From NCBI GenBank assembly GCA_001986395.2, contig MQVO02000043.1, forward strand, positions 62,001 through 126,000: a stretch of 64,000 nucleotides of DNA. Direction: 5' to 3'. Shown one piece after another: positions 10,663 through 23,370 of this stretch. The DNA is from Irpex lacteus. Its lineage: Eukaryota > Basidiomycota > Agaricomycetes > Polyporales > Irpicaceae. A program made the translations under genes and the position numbers. Every line of letters starts with the position of its first letter. Positions within the stretch are counted from its first letter, which is position 1. The notes below the pieces were generated by a model, which searched no databases, was not told where the DNA came from, and worked only from the letters and a program-made list of their open reading frames with translations.

Positions 10663-13600
10663 ATGCAGACACAAGCATTGAGGACAGATCAGAGCCAAGT
10701 AAGCATACTTGTACTTTCAAGTGTGCGCCAGTTTATTCTGACATCAGTCTCTACAACCAGGACGTTCTTACGGCGCAACAGAGCCTGCAATCTGTACAGA
10801 CTCTTCTTCGTGCCGGGCTGGGATGTATAACATATCTTCGGTGAGGCGACTAGCCACTCTATAGTGGCCGTTCTGCTAACAAGACCTCGACCAGAAATTT
10901 ACTTCCCGCTGAGAACTTCTCTGAGAGTACGTAGACTGAGTTATGCAATTCTTATGATAATTGACGCATTTCTCGCCGCATATAGGCTACTTGACATCAG
11001 CCAACGCTGAAACTCAGAGCGCGTCCCAATCTATGACTGGCTCTTTTGCAAGTGACAGCTCCAAGCGCAATGTCAGCGGCTTCAAAATCATGACCGTGTC
11101 TCGTGGTTATACGGAAGAAGCGGATAAGTTACTAGACTATCTGGTAAGTATGGATTTCTTGAAAAGGTTGCATAGATCGGGATCACTCTTACACTGTTGT
11201 GCTTGAAGGAGAATGGCATTTTTGATGCCTTACAGAAGCAGTACCTTCGCAGCTTCATTTTCGCAATCTATCTGGTAAGTGCTATGTTTGACCATGGCAT
11301 ACTGAACATCTCACGAAGCTTGCTGAGTGCAGGACAATGATGACCCAAACAAGTAACGTTCATGTATGCGCATATAATCACACTACGGTCGCTTACATTC
11401 ACTTTCACAGCATTGTTGAAGCATACACATTCAATTTCCGAGTGAGTGTACCCGTTTATACTTTCTGTCGTTGCTCACATCGGCCTCTAGTACTACACTA
11501 TACCAGGCACCGACATCACAGTCCCGCTCATGTCACTGGGTGAAGATCTCATGAAATTATCCATTAATGGACGTGGGAAGAAACCAGATCCTGTTTCTGA
11601 TGCATCAAAGAAGGGAAAGGTACCTACGCTCGGAGAAGTCAAGCGTAGCCTGAAGGTGCGAGAGTATATGCATTCCATCCTGTGGCGGAAACTGAAGTGG
11701 TATCAGGCGTTGGTCAAGAACCTGATTCAAGCGACGACGCAAATGGACGCGTTACCAAGTAAGCTCATGGAGCCCTGACTTCTGCGACGCTGGACACTCA
11801 CCTTTAGCGTAGGACGACGGTTTGCAACTTTCAAGCTATATTACTATGACCATACACCCGACGACTATGAACCCCCATACTTCCGTGCAGGCGACTCGAA
11901 GAAGGATAAGTGGTTCTTTGCTACCCATGATCAAGCCGAGGTTCCTGAGAAGTGCAGCATCGGACAAGTTCAAACTGGATGGCACGCTGTAGATCTTAGT
12001 GTGACGTCTGTGTCTGCCTATCTTCCATCAGCAGAGGATAACAACGCGCCCTTCTTGGGCACTACTATAGATGGGAAGCACAACTGCGCTCCTATGCTCA
12101 CTCCGTCGGAAGAGGCTGCTTTGCGTAATCACCAAGTCGAGGCTCAGCGTCAGGATGCGCTTGATAGACGGGTCGTGTGGGATGCGGAGGAAGGTCTTGA
12201 CGACGCAGATGCAGAAGGGGAAATCGAGGATGGTAAGTGTGCATGCTTTCGGCGGCGAGACGAATGCCTGATTAGATCGCACTTTTGCGCAGATGATTCT
12301 GCCGCCGCGATCTGGCGACCAGGTTCCAAGGGAATGGAATTCGTCGGTCCAATTGGCGTTCGTGACTCCAATGGCTGTGTCGTTCCTATGTCAGCTTCTC
12401 AAGAAAAACAAGCGGAATCTTCTCTTCAGACCTCGGTCGTGTTCGAAGGTGTACAAGAAAAGGTTCCACGTCACGTTAGACAGCTGGTACGTAAGGTTGG
12501 CCCTATTGTGCGTACATTGTCAACGGTTCACCTCCAGCAGCTACCTGTATCGAACTCTGGGGACCTGACACAGACGCAACAAATTGACGCAACACAACTC
12601 CCTGAGTCACGGCTGCCTTCCAGCTCTCCACCCTCTTCACCGTCTCCTACTACTCCTAGAAGCCAGGATCAGGCTCGCTCTAAGTATAATACGCGGTCTA
12701 GTGCTCAGAAGTCTCCCACCCCTTCTCAGTCTTTCCCTGACTTCGATCCTGAGGCAACGGGTTTGACTAATGTGGAGAGCATCGACACTCAAGCGTTGCA
12801 ACAGATCGTCAGTGCTCGGCGAGAGGCGGAAAAGGATCAAGATGCTGAGATGCTTGGCTCGTTGATTCTCTCTGATGATTTGAACGGTAATACTGACGGT
12901 TCTGTGCAGACATGGAGACTCAAGTCCAGCCGCTTGATGACAGCCAAGACGATTCCATGGCTTTGTCACCTAAGAAGAAAACTCTTGCAAAGACCAGAAG
13001 TCTTTCCGTTTCTGAGATGCAATCCGGTGCTCAGGTGGAAGATGACGTCGAGTCAGGAATTGCGTGCGTTTGCGACGTAACGGTACGCTTACAGAGTCGG
13101 GACTGTAGCTTTAGACTGACCTTCTCTAGGTTGAAGACTGTGATGCTATCTATTGTGAAGGCTGTAGTAAATGGTCTCATGTGTGGTAAGTTGCTTTTGC
13201 CTCTTGCGGTCATACATGATATTGATGAGACTCGAAAAGGTGCATGGGGTACCACACTGCACGAGCGAAGAATTTACCGAAGAATTTCATTTGTTTCGAC
13301 TGTCGAATTCGTGCCGACCAAAACTGGGACCTTATCTTAGTGCATAACCTGCACCCCCGCATGATGGATAAATACAAGGACCTCGCTCTCTTCAGGTATG
13401 CTATCGGCGGATTCTCATACCATGCATAAGCAGTTCACACGAAACACACGCGCAGGAGGGCTATCAAAGTTTGTGAGAAACACGGTTGTGAATCACTCAA
13501 GGCTTTCACGAATAGTATAGGTCTGTTAAGTTTCTCCTACATAGGCGGTGTGTTCGATTTCTCACTATTTCCAGAATGTGAACCCCTTGTCGCCGGGCAG

Positions 13601-14303
13601 CTTTTCAGACGGCTTCAAAACGAAGGTTTTTGTTGAGCTTGACTATTATCTCTGCATCATATTCTAACGTGTCGCAGGGTTCATTGCCACGGAGATCGAA
13701 GAACAGGACGAAGTGGGCCTACTGGAAACGAAAACCCGCCAGTCGAAGAATGCAGGTAAAGCGACGAAAAAGCCACCACGGCGAAAGACCGGACAGAAGC
13801 CGAAATACGTGTTCGTGCGCTCAATGATGAAAAGCCAGGAATACAAAGACTACTTCGACCCGAATTCTGAAGCCGAGAAGCGACTCCTAGGGCTCGCTGA
13901 CTTGGTCTGTATGAGACGTGTGAGTAAGTGACGTTTCTAACGTTTATTGTCGTAGAATCCGAAGAGGTCTTCTCGAGGCAAAGACAAGAACGACCAGGCT
14001 GAGGACGTCGAGATGTAAGTGTCTTACATTGGTCTGTTTTAATTGATCTATGAGCTTTTTAGGGAGCGAAACGAGTCTCGTGAACAACCGACTGACTCCG
14101 GCAAGGTCTCGCCAGCGAAAAATCAGCAACCTGTGGACGAATCCCAGACTCAACCCGAGACTCAATTCTACATTCCGGATTCGCAAGAGGAAAACCCGAA
14201 CGATCTCAAGCGTAAAGATACCAGTTCCAACGGCAGTCAAGATACAAGAAACACGAAGAAGGCTAAAATCTCTATTGGTGCTGCTGTCGACCTTGGCGAC
14301 TGA
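10663..14303 (+). CDS. HOP1: Meiotic chromosome axis HORMA protein, Hop1-like
   Basis: Axis protein needed in meiotic prophase for double-strand-break formation and homologue bias. Exon 1 (MQTQALRTDQSQ) is spliced to DVLTAQQSLQSVQTLLRAGL and the rest of the HORMA domain: SGFKIMTVSRGYTEEADKLL, ENGIFDALQKQYLRSFIFAI, VEAYTFNFRYYTIPG, FKLYYYDHTPDDYEPPYFRA and GWHAVDLSVTSVSAYLPS. After a Ser/Pro/Gln-rich linker comes a C4HC3 PHD finger (IACVCD, EDCDAIYCEGCSKWSHVWCM, ICFDCR). A winged-helix-like part follows (PLVAGQLFRRLQNEGFIATE, KYVFVRSMMKSQEYKDYF), then a basic tail ending SIGAAVDLGD at 14303. This is the HORMA, PHD, winged-helix order known for the chromatin-binding region of Hop1-type proteins. 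More than ten exons. The tail DSGKVSPAKNQQP may include closure-motif-like sequence, but I cannot verify this. Confidence 0.88.
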
Positions 14304-14715
14304 TTGTTCTGTCTGTGCTGTGCTGGTGCTCTCTCTCCGCCTGTTGTTCCCTGGATCCTTTGTGTGCTCCCTGTTCGGATTTGTATGCCTACCCTTTGGA
14401 CTCGCTTCCTTTGTCATGACTGCACGCTCCGTGCGTGGTTTGTCTCAGCAACGTTTCAAGTTTGTATCACCATCTGCAATATTATCGTGCTTTGTAATTG
14501 TCTCCTCGCCGTTAGAGGCTAATGATCTCTTCACTCGCCTGCTATGAGCTGATGTAAGTCATCTCTGCCTACTTTACCTCGTCCGTACTAGATTGGGCAC
14601 GATACAAAGTAGTAGGCACTGTAATAGAGAGTTGGACCTTACTAAAACGTCTGATACACACTTACGGTCCATATTTACATCATCTTTATCCTTCGTCCAT
14701 TCCATTATCCTTCGT
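14304..14715. other. Intergenic region between convergent genes
   Basis: About 410 bp with the 3' UTRs of HOP1 (+) and the amidohydrolase (-). The T-rich start reads through as open frames without protein-like character. No repeat or RNA gene was seen. Confidence 0.5.
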
Positions 14716-17700
14716 TCACTCCAAAATATCCAACTTCCTCCTGCGCGGCGATATAACAGCCGTGATCTTTCCCTCAAAGCTGAGCAGATCACCATGCTCC
14801 GTCACTACTATATCGCTTTGGTATGGGTCCGAGGGCAAGTTAAACAGCTTCTCGACGTTGGAAGAGACGAGGGCGTAGGCGTCGCTTCGACTAAGGACAT
14901 CGGGTGAATCGAGTAATGCCTGTACATGCATCGCTTCTTTAGTTACATCGACACATTGAACGAAAATCACAGACTTACCCAGCCGGCGTCGAATCGTGCG
15001 TTACGCACTGCCCAGTCGCTCAACATGGTGATAGCTGTTGTCCCTTGAGGACCTAGGCCTACGGTAACACCTGCTCGAATGAGGTGTGCGATCGTACTCT
15101 CATTGGTGACAGGAATGCCGGGAATACTACGATATAGTTAGCATCGTCGACTATTCTCTCGCGAGGCATCCAAAGGAACATACACTCTACGATGATCCCA
15201 CGTATACGGCTAGCGAACGGAGAAAGAATGAGCGAAGGAATAGTAAAGGTGAATAAACACTCACGTATGACCTCGGCGGCGTGAGTACAACTCCGACGTT
15301 AGCACGAGCAAGCTCGTGAGCTATAATGTGAGCCTCAGCTCCTCCGAGGATAGTCACCTTGACCTTGCTCCCAATCTCAGCCTCGATTTCTTCTTTCAGG
15401 TTGACCACAGTAGCGATGATGTCGGCATTGTTCGTGCTCACAACCAGAGGAATTTCTCCCTGCAATAGTGCAGACGCTTCAGTACTGATCAGTTCATACA
15501 CATCAATACCTCACGTACCGCCTTGAGCTTGGTCACCCACACCTCAGCCTCCCCACTTGGCGGATGGAGGATGTACCTACGCAGAGCCGCAATCTCTGTG
15601 CTAATACCCGGGACATCGCCGTGCGCAAGAGATACGTGCAACGCCACGACATCACGGATGACAGCACCCTCTTCGAGCCCGTGCAAAGCACCGAGGGAAA
15701 AGGCGGTGCTCAATCCCGAGATAAAAGAAGTGTGTTGTGGTTGGGTAATAGCTGTGACTACACCTGCGCGGTATGCGAGACTATATGCATAGAGAAATGA
15801 GCTGAGGGACAGAGTAAAGGCGGAGTGGGCTTACAGTGCGTCACGAGTAGCGAACTGCAATCCATCCACTGCTCTCGCGAGATACCCATCACCGCCCGCA
15901 ATAGAAGGAGTAGGTCCAACCAGAGGATTATAAACTTCTCCGTCCGAAGTAGACGCTTCCATAGGGATATGTGTAAGACCGATGTTCGAACCTGCAGTGA
16001 CGAGCCCAGGTTGCAAGCTTCCTCCTTTAAGATCGATGATACGAGGTGCCTGTTCCCCAGATCCTTCAAGGAAAGAAGCACACGAAGAGGCAGAGGAAGA
16101 ACCAAACTGTTCACAGACGACTTGGCCGTCCTGAACTACCACCGTCGCCCTCTCCGAGTCAGCAGACAACGCCGAAAACTTCTCGACGATACTCCCCGTG
16201 TGGTCCTTCGCGAAGATGGACGAGATGTTCGTGAAAACGACGATACGTGAGAGGTTGACCTTGCCTGGCTCGAGTGGTGGGAGGCCTTCGTATTCGACGG
16301 CTAATTGAGCCTCTTTGTCGAAGTTTGGTGTTACTGGTGCACGTTGCAGGGATGCGGGCTTTGGGACGGTGTGCGGTGAGGAGATTTGAGGGATGCCGTC
16401 GATGAAGACTTGGACTGGGGTGGCGCCGAGCGCGAGGGGGTGGCTGTCCCATAGTACAATATCTGAATAACATTGAGAGCGATTCCATATGTCAAGTTAT
16501 GATAAAGCCAGCTTACCAGCGTCATAACCTGTTTTATAGAGTGACGATAAGAAACAATGGCTAGTGAGTATCTAACCAACGACTCACCAGCTCTAACATA
16601 CCCAATCCGATGATCCAGCCCCAACACCTTCGCAGCAGTAGTCGTCACCGACGCCAACGCAACACTCTCCTCAAGCCCCCAATAATGCGCCTGCGCAGCC
16701 TCATGTATAAGGTACCGCGACACAATCGCCGAATGGTCGCTCTTCATCACGACGTCGATGTCGTTTGCGGCGAGGATGCGAGGTGCGAACTCGGAGTGCC
16801 GGTAGCCTTCGCGTTTGTAGCGGGCGAAGGCGGCGAACATGGCGATTGCGGGTGGGTGTTCTGCAATGTAAAGTTAAATTTTGGTGAGTGAGTGAGCTGC
16901 AAGGGAGAGGGGAGAGGGAGAGGAGGAAGGGAGGGCTTACCGTATGCTCGTTTGAGAACTTCGGGGACGAGCCAGGCTTCGTGTGCGTGGTGGAACGCGG
17001 CGACGGGGAACTGGAATTCATTCGAGAGGCGGACAAAGTTGTCGATGTCGACTGCTTCGTAACAGTGCGTTTGAACCTGGTTCCATATATTATTAAACTA
17101 CTGTTTCGTTCAAGGAAGATAAAATATCGAATTACCTTGACGCGGCCACGTAAGACGTCAACGAGAGCCTCCCATTGCAGACTCTCAGGAAAATCCTTGC
17201 CGGCGAGAGCGTGCCAGTCACCTGCTAGAGCCTTTTCGCAGTATTCGTCTTGGGAGACCTTGATTTTGCGAGCGGTTTCGTAACTGTATGTACGAGCAGT
17301 TAAAAAGAGTTTTAGAGTGTGGTACACGTAGATACGCACGCTTGACGGAAAGCCCAGGCAGTATCCATTCGGGTTTGTTGGTATGCACCAGCTATTGTCG
17401 AGAGAGATGTTCAGAGTTTGTACTGATCGAATTCGTAGACGAATGCACGTACATGGATTCTCGCCTGCGTTATAAATTAACAGGGAAGTCAAGTGAATAA
17501 ACTGTATAATCACATAGTGATCGACTTACCGCAAGCATGCCTGACAAGGAAAGTCGAAGACTGTCAGCTTTGTTGTTTATGAGAGCGAAAGATGATTGGG
17601 ACCATACGTACTTGATATGTCTCCAGCGCACGGGTGTCTGGTTCTCATATGATCTGTTCAGGTTAAAGAGAGGCTCAAGGAGCAGAGATGTCGGTGAACG

Positions 17701-18693
17701 CTCCTTCGTAGGTCGGAGCTTGATGACGAAGGCTTGTCCGCCTTTATGATTAGGTTGACAGTAAGTCTTTGATCTCGGGAATATGAGACGAGGTGCGTAC
17801 CGATAGCATTGGCGGAGCCAGGTAAGATGAGGGCTGTTGTGAGACCTCCAGAAACGGCAGACGCGTAACCTATACATGCGAAGAGACGACAGCATGAAAT
17901 ATTGTGAGCAGCTTTCATTCGTGTCGCCAGATAAGAGACGTGCATACCTTCGTCGTGCGTATTGATTGCATCCAAGGAGCGCAACCACGGCAAGACGGGG
18001 CCCTTGTATGAGTTCCCGTCTTCTGCTCCTTGCAAGGCCGGCGACGGTTCGTCGCCTAGATGTGAGTGAACGTCGATAATTCTGTTGAGTGTAGCCAATG
18101 AGCTGATGTGTCTAGTCTGACAGAAGAGAGAGGGATGCATACCCAGGGGTGACCCAACGTCTGTAGGATCAGAAACCGCATTAGATCGTTATACTGACGC
18201 ACTCTTCGTTCGACAAAACTCACCCTTGCGCGTCGATAACCTCCACATTCTGCATTCCCACATATTCCGTCAAATCCTCATCAACACCTACCTTCCTTAT
18301 AATACCACCTTCCAGCACCAAGTCACCCTTCAAGACTTCCAACCCCTGCACCCTCCCAGTCCAAATCGTCGCGTTCCTGATAACGACAGTCTTCGTGCCC
18401 TCTTGGAACCGATCAGACGTCTTCCGCTCATAAAAGTCCTCGGGGACACCAGGCTTGGTGTGCAAGACTCGACATTTGTCAATGATCTCGGACGCGTGCA
18501 GGGGGATAGTGACGACGTTCTGGAGCGAGTGGGGAGAGGACGACGAGGAGGTGAAATAGGAGGAGCAGTACCAGAGGTTGAAGAGTACGAAGATACCTAA
18601 GAGCGACAGTGACGAGGTGCGTTTGCTCGGCGAGCGAGACATCCTGCTCGCTGTCTGGTCCGTCGTCAAGTCCAGCGGATGTGGCTTGGACAT
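14716..18693 (-). CDS. Membrane-anchored amidohydrolase (CE9-like metal-dependent hydrolase)
   Basis: Amidohydrolase-superfamily enzyme. Basidiomycete relatives are often labelled carbohydrate esterase family 9, but the substrate is unknown. The start at 18693 gives a basic cytosolic tail and one membrane helix (LSLLGIFVLFNLWYCSSYF), so the catalytic part is probably lumenal or extracellular. The beta-sandwich half (VVIRNATIWTGRVQGLEVLK) leads to the first metal site RWVTPGIIDVHSHLG (HxH). Later ligand motifs are VQTHCYEAVDI, FPVAAFHHAHEAW and VMKSDHSAIV. YDADIVLWDSHPLAL-like sequence returns to the composite domain. A second, less conserved amidohydrolase-like half runs through GSLQPGLVTAGSNIGL to DIVVTEHGDLLSFEGKITAV, ending at 14716. 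That is about 15 exons and roughly 900 aa. All metal-binding residues expected of the first half are present. Substrate prediction would be guesswork. Confidence 0.82.
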
Positions 18694-19790
18694 CGTGGCG
18701 GGTTGATGGCAACGTCGACGAGCTGCTCAAGTATATATATGTTTGATTTTTGTGATTATCTGTGCCGACTGCGGGGACGCTGTGGACGACGACAGCGACC
18801 GCATGAGCAGGCACCGATCGCGACTCAGTAGCAGATCTGGACGCCGATGCGTGATGTCACGCGTTTGTGACGTGCTACTCAGCTTGAGCGCTAACGTGAA
18901 TTTCAACTGGCCATCACTTATCTGAATTTCGAACTCTGTCCAAACATAGCATGTGAGTAGATGTGAGTACCGGTACGTTTTCTATTTCGGACAATTTCTG
19001 AAAATCTACGGTTGTCATCTGAACATGTTGTTCAAACCGTGCACTGCGCCGCAAGCCTACCCTACAAACCTTGCGGCCACACTGCGGTCATTTCCTGTCT
19101 TCAAGATGTCGTTCCAAGAAGGGCTGCGCATGCAAGGGTCGTTCAACACTGGCATGTACTTGTGCAGTTCAACAATTATGGTAACCTTTTGGCATTTGCC
19201 TTCCACCCATAAGGCGGTAAGGCTTCAGACTCCCTGATCAAACTCCGAGGTTCGTCGAATGCTGTCAATAATGCGCAGACTTTGCGCAATCGACGGCCCT
19301 GACTGTTCAGCAGATTGCAGGTGCCAGGGAACAATCAGTGTGACGTGTTCATGGTGCAACACTCAACAACTGCACAAAGCACTTAGCTCAGTCTGAATTC
19401 CCGGAAGTTTGTCCTTGGTGTCACGAGCTAAACACCGTCTAATGCTACAGAGATATGAAGGCAGCAGAGGACTGCCAACCTTCGCTTATCTGCTCTCGCT
19501 GGTATTCTTCTTCCTCACGTAAGTAGCACAACAAATATCGATTTCTGAACCATCCAAACACCCGTACAATGCACGCGTATTTCCTAGTAGTTACATAGCC
19601 TATTCCTGAACATGTTTCCTATTGGTACAACACTGGTGTTATCGTCGATCGAGTCGAGTCCAACTCAGTAACTCGACCCCGAGGTGCCGTATCTGGATGC
19701 CCATATTAATATTGTCAAGGAAATCAGATAGCGTAATGTCCCATACCCAATACATTGTTATTCCACAGCGAGCTGTTTGAGAGCCAGGGC
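18694..19790. other. Intergenic region, start of the duplicated segment
   Basis: About 1.1 kb. From about 19585 the sequence (CCTAGTAGTTACAT, then GTGCCGTATCTGGA near 19683) is repeated near 22096-22215, so it belongs to the lectin segmental duplication. The rest (18740-19580) has several short open frames but no recognisable protein. Confidence 0.45.
18731..18740 (-). promoter_or_regulatory. Possible TATA box of the amidohydrolase gene
   Basis: An alternating TATATATA run about 40 bp before the ATG at 18693. It is close for a TATA box with a leader, so the assignment is tentative. Confidence 0.35.
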
Positions 19791-20700
19791 CTAGGCACGT
19801 ACGAGCTCCCACAATTGATGGGTATTGGTGGTGCTGGCGCCGCTGCCAGGCCATCCGTTCACAGCCGTACCGTCGGTGAAACCGCTTCATAAGTCAGAGC
19901 CAAGTTAGATAAGAGCAGTACAAAGCGCAAATAATATTCCAAGAACTTACCCGTTGAAGAGATCAACGTATGCTTGATATCGTGTCCACCGTTAGTCATA
20001 AGGAATATCAATGAGAAAGTTTTCAATAAAACTCACTCCCGGACGCTTCGTTCTTGATGCTGTAGAGGTTGTAGTGCGTAGCATCGGTGAGAAAAATATC
20101 AAGGTAAACGTATGTGCATAGAAACGTACACATATGCCGTGTTGGCGGTGTTACGGGTAAATTCCCAGTGTTGATTGTCGCCGCTACGCTCGTGTCCTAT
20201 GATTGGGGTACCACTCGCGGCGAGACCTAACGACAACGACGGGAGTGAGTGCGAGAGCTTGGTTGATACCAAAATCTGTGTACATACCATCGGTAAGGGT
20301 CATATACGTGAGGCTCCTTGCGTTCTGAACGGTGTAAAAATCACCGTTGCCGGTCTTCGCGACGACCCAGAGCTGAATGGGGACCCATTGATCATTGAGC
20401 TCGCGCTTCGCATGGCCGATGACCCTCGTGCCTGTGTAAACTTCCTTCAATACACGTTTGTTGATGGGCTGTGTTCACGGGCAAAAACATTACCATTATC
20501 GGCGGTGCCTTTCCTAGGTGCGTGTAAGTTCTCAGTCGAGATATTAGAACAAGCGGATACTGATGAACATACTCGAGGTCCAAGACCGTACCGGTACCAA
20601 CATTCTTGATGAAGTCTACAATATGTGAGTGGTCAATACTAGCCACGACTGGCGTGACTACTAGACGATACATACAGACACCGTCTTCGAGAGGGGCCAT
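19791..20700 (-). CDS. Ricin-B beta-trefoil lectin-like protein, copy 1
   Basis: Small single-domain beta-trefoil protein, presumed sugar-binding and probably cytosolic because there is no signal peptide. This is the R-type lectin fold alone; nothing resembling a ricin A-chain is present. The start at 20700 gives MAPLEDGV, spliced to YFIKNVGTGTVLDLE. Later exons give KGTADNG, TRVIGHAKRELNDQWVPI, QLWVVAKTGNGDFYTVQN, GLAASGTPIIGHERSGDNQH, the continuation WEFTRNTANTAYV, YQAYVDLFNG and GFTDGTAVNGWPGSG, ending QLWELVRA at 19791. Three QxW motifs (QLW, QHW, QLW), one per trefoil lobe, support the fold. About 145 aa in seven or eight short exons. The neighbour at 22308-23212 is a paralogue from a tandem duplication. 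Such proteins in mushrooms often have defence roles, but that is only a family-level hint. Confidence 0.8.
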
Positions 20701-20807
20701 TGTCGTTTGATTCTTCTTGTGAGGACAAAAGGGGAGAGAAAGAGGATTTGTGAGAGAGATATCTGGTAATGGAGAGCCTGGTAGCAATTCAGACGTGGAG
20801 TTGACCT

Positions 20808-20815
20808 CTTATATA
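20808..20815 (-). promoter_or_regulatory. TATA box of lectin copy 1
   Basis: TATATAAG on the minus strand, 108 bp before the ATG. A TATAAAAG occupies the corresponding place before copy 2. Confidence 0.6.
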
Positions 20816-20870
20816 TTCATGGCCAGTAGAGTTTGAACTGTATGTCTCCATCACCATTACAGCGAAGGTA

Positions 20871-21250
20871 CTCAGGTGGTCAAGCAAGTCCTGCCCAGGC
20901 TCTCAACGTGTGCTCCAAGAGTTACCGTACAATTTTTTTGAATACTCACGTTGGTCAGGGTACCAGTCACCTGCATCCACAAGAGGGGCGATATTATGTC
21001 AAAGGGACACCGGTGGTCGAGCACGCCGGCTTCCCAGACAGAGCGGACAGCGTCAACCTTCGCGAGCCGAGGGGCAGTAAATATTGGACTCTCACGAAGT
21101 CACAGAATAAGCCCTGGAAATGACGGTACAAGAATGTTGTGTACTTACTTGGGATAGAGGTGGAAACCATCTGTCTCCGTCGAAGGAGCGATATTATGTC
21201 AAAGACACTCAGGTGGATGGGCAAGTGGTCTTCCCGACCTCCAGGAGTAC
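20871..21250. repeat. Upstream tandem repeat array of lectin copy 1 (three units)
   Basis: Degenerate units of roughly 140-200 bp with cores at 20871, 21011 and 21208 (CTCAGGTGG or CGGTGG followed by TCGAGCA-like sequence). Two of the cores are preceded by ATATTATGTCAAAG. The units lie directly upstream of the lectin TATA box and match the array at 23371-24110. Confidence 0.65.
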
Positions 21251-21415
21251 GCGAGTAAGTTCTGGTTAGATTCTCCCGGTACCCAAGCATGGGCCCAGGA
21301 TATTCTAGAGCAGGGACTTGAGTACTTGGAGTGCCTTCTTGAACTTGAAGTTCAGCTGTCATGAAAGACGATGAATGATGAATGGAACTTGAAGTGAACG
21401 GTGCATGGTGCATGA

Positions 21416-22307
21416 GAATCGTTACACTATGTCATGTGCGGGCATGGTGAGCATTCAGCTCAAAGCTTTAGCCGCAGAAGTGGCAAGCAGTACTCAGGTA
21501 ACGTAGTGGTACTACCTAAAGCGAAGTTACAAGTTACTGTAGTAGCGATAACTTTGATGCACGCCCCAAATCGGGACACACAGGCGCTTGACTCAACAGA
21601 TCGCATTCAGTGGCCGACGTCGACACAAGTAACCACCACGACGAAATTTAAATAGCTATTTGCCTCAAGGGCCATGCTGGCATGATCATTCGATAGAATC
21701 GATGCTTGCAATCGCGAGGGTGTCACCCAGCACACAGCGATTTGACTTGAAGTTGAACCGGAACGCAAAGAGATGTGAATTTGGAGGTGTGTTTACGTTT
21801 CATGAGCCTGTATGATCCGGTGGTCGTTACAGTATAGCTATCAATATTGACTCCAGATGTCCGACCGTTTGACATTTCGCTTGCACCATCAGAGGGCACG
21901 AGTCGCACGACTTTAAGTTTCAAACCTATGTCGGGCGATGTCACCATGCAATTACAGTATTAGCTGAGGCAAACGTGCCACACGGCTTGCAGGCAGACCG
22001 CGACGCATGCTTTGATTCTCATCGGAGCTGCGCCTCTGTCCCTTTCACAACGAAGATCAGACACTAAACCATTCGAATTCGTACAACGTATGGGTTTTCC
22101 TAGTAGTTACATGAGTCAAAACAGGTTTTATATCAATGATACACCGCTAGTTTCCGTCGAGAGAGGCAATTTCAACCGAGCCAGAGGAACTTGCTCAATG
22201 CCGTATCTGGACACACGATTGAATATTATCGAGGCAGTCAGATCGTGTGATGGCTCGTACCCAATATTCTGTCGCTATTCCGTGACGTGCCAATTGAGAG
22301 CTCTGGT
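21416..22307. other. Intergenic region between the duplicated segments
   Basis: About 890 bp. The first 650 bp show no recognisable feature. From about 22096 it becomes the 3' flank of lectin copy 2, matching 19585-19790. Confidence 0.45.
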
Positions 22308-23212
22308 TCAAGCACGTATGAGCTGCCACAATTGGTTTTGGTTGGTGGTGTCGGCACCGCTGCCAGCGTATCCATTCACAGGCGTACCGTCAGGGACACC
22401 GCTTTATAAACAAGAGTCAAATCAGATAAGAGTATTATGACAAATAAAATGTATTCTAGGCACTTACCCGCCATAGAGGTCGATGAACGCTTGATAATGT
22501 TCGTTGTTAGATGTAAGTATATCAATAAAATAGGATTTTGATGACGCTCACTCTTCGACGCTTCGTTCTGGATACTTTAGAGATTACGTGCACGTTAGAC
22601 AGGTCAGAACAGATATCATAATTATAGAAACGTACACATATGCCGTTTTCTTGGTGTTGCGGATAAATTTCCAGCGTTGATTAGCGCCACCGGGACCTTG
22701 GTTCCCTATAATAGGGGTATTGTCGGCGACGAGACCTAACGAGCATATTAGAACAACGGTGAAAACATGATGTTCATGCAAGGCCTGTAGACGTACCATT
22801 GGTAAGGTCCATGTACGTGCGGCCGTTTGCGTTTTCCACGGTGTAGGAGTCGCTGTTGTCGACCTTGGTGATGACCCAGAGCTGAGCAGGGACCCATACG
22901 TCGTTGAGCTCGCGCTTCGCAAAACCTTGAATCTTAGTACCTGTATACATTTCAGTCAATATAAGTTTGGATAGGCGGTGTTCGCGAAGAAATATGTTAC
23001 CATTGGCGCCAGAACCTCCACTAAATGGGTGTGAGTTGTCAGAGCCGAGACAAAGTCGGAACTTTCAGCTAGGAAACATACTTGAGGTCCAAGACCGTGC
23101 CGGTACCAGCGTTCTGGATGAAGTCTACAACATGTGAGTGATCCATACTAACAACAAGACGGTATTAGTCACGAAGATACGTACAAATGCCGTTTTCGAG
23201 TTTTGCGGCCAT
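22308..23212 (-). CDS. Ricin-B beta-trefoil lectin-like protein, copy 2
   Basis: Paralogue of the gene at 19791-20700 with the same exon plan. The start at 23212 gives MAAKLENGI. After the equivalent exons it reads TKIQGFAKRELNDVWVPAQL, WVITKVDNSDSYTVENANGR, TYMDLTNG, ADNTPIIGNQGPGGANQRWK, FIRNTKKTAYV and PDGTPVNGYAGSGADTTNQN, ending QLWQLIRA at 22308-22310. The QxW motifs QLW, QRW and QLW are all retained and no frame break was seen, so both copies look functional. There is no signal peptide. Differences are spread along the protein rather than concentrated in one lobe, as expected for an old duplication under constraint. Binding specificity cannot be read from the sequence. Confidence 0.78.
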
Positions 23213-23299
23213 TGTTGCTTGATGTTCCTTGTGAAGGTCAAAGGAGAGAGAGATATCTGGCGATGGGGAGTCTGACTGAAACTCGTACCTAGTGTTGAA

Positions 23300-23307
23300 C
23301 TTTTATA
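23300..23307 (-). promoter_or_regulatory. TATA box of lectin copy 2
   Basis: TATAAAAG on the minus strand, about 88 bp before the ATG, in the place equivalent to the TATA box of copy 1. Confidence 0.6.
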
Positions 23308-23370
23308 CACTTCCTCCTAGTAGAGTTCGAACTTAACTACCTGTTCCCATCACTAGGACATCGAAGATAT

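Larger units (their letters stand above)
19585..21415 (-). repeat. Segmental duplication, copy 1 (lectin gene and flanks)
   Basis: The block from the lectin 3' flank through the gene and its upstream repeat array to a GATGAATGATGAATGG tract at about 21370 has a colinear counterpart at about 22096-24260. Shared landmarks in order are CCTAGTAGTTACAT, GTGCCGTATCTGGA, the lectin exons, the TATA box, ACTCAGGTGG repeat units and the GATGAAT tract. Divergence is substantial, so the duplication is not recent. Confidence 0.65.

Noticed and set aside
18953..19237. Open frame of about 94 codons upstream of the lectin pair
   Set aside because: No similarity recognised, no convincing promoter, and the neighbouring sequence is non-coding duplication flank. 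It could be a relic but cannot be supported.
19791..23212. Possible toxin genes because of the ricin-B label
   Set aside because: Only the sugar-binding beta-trefoil is present. No ribosome-inactivating A-chain or pore-forming part is visible in or beside either gene.
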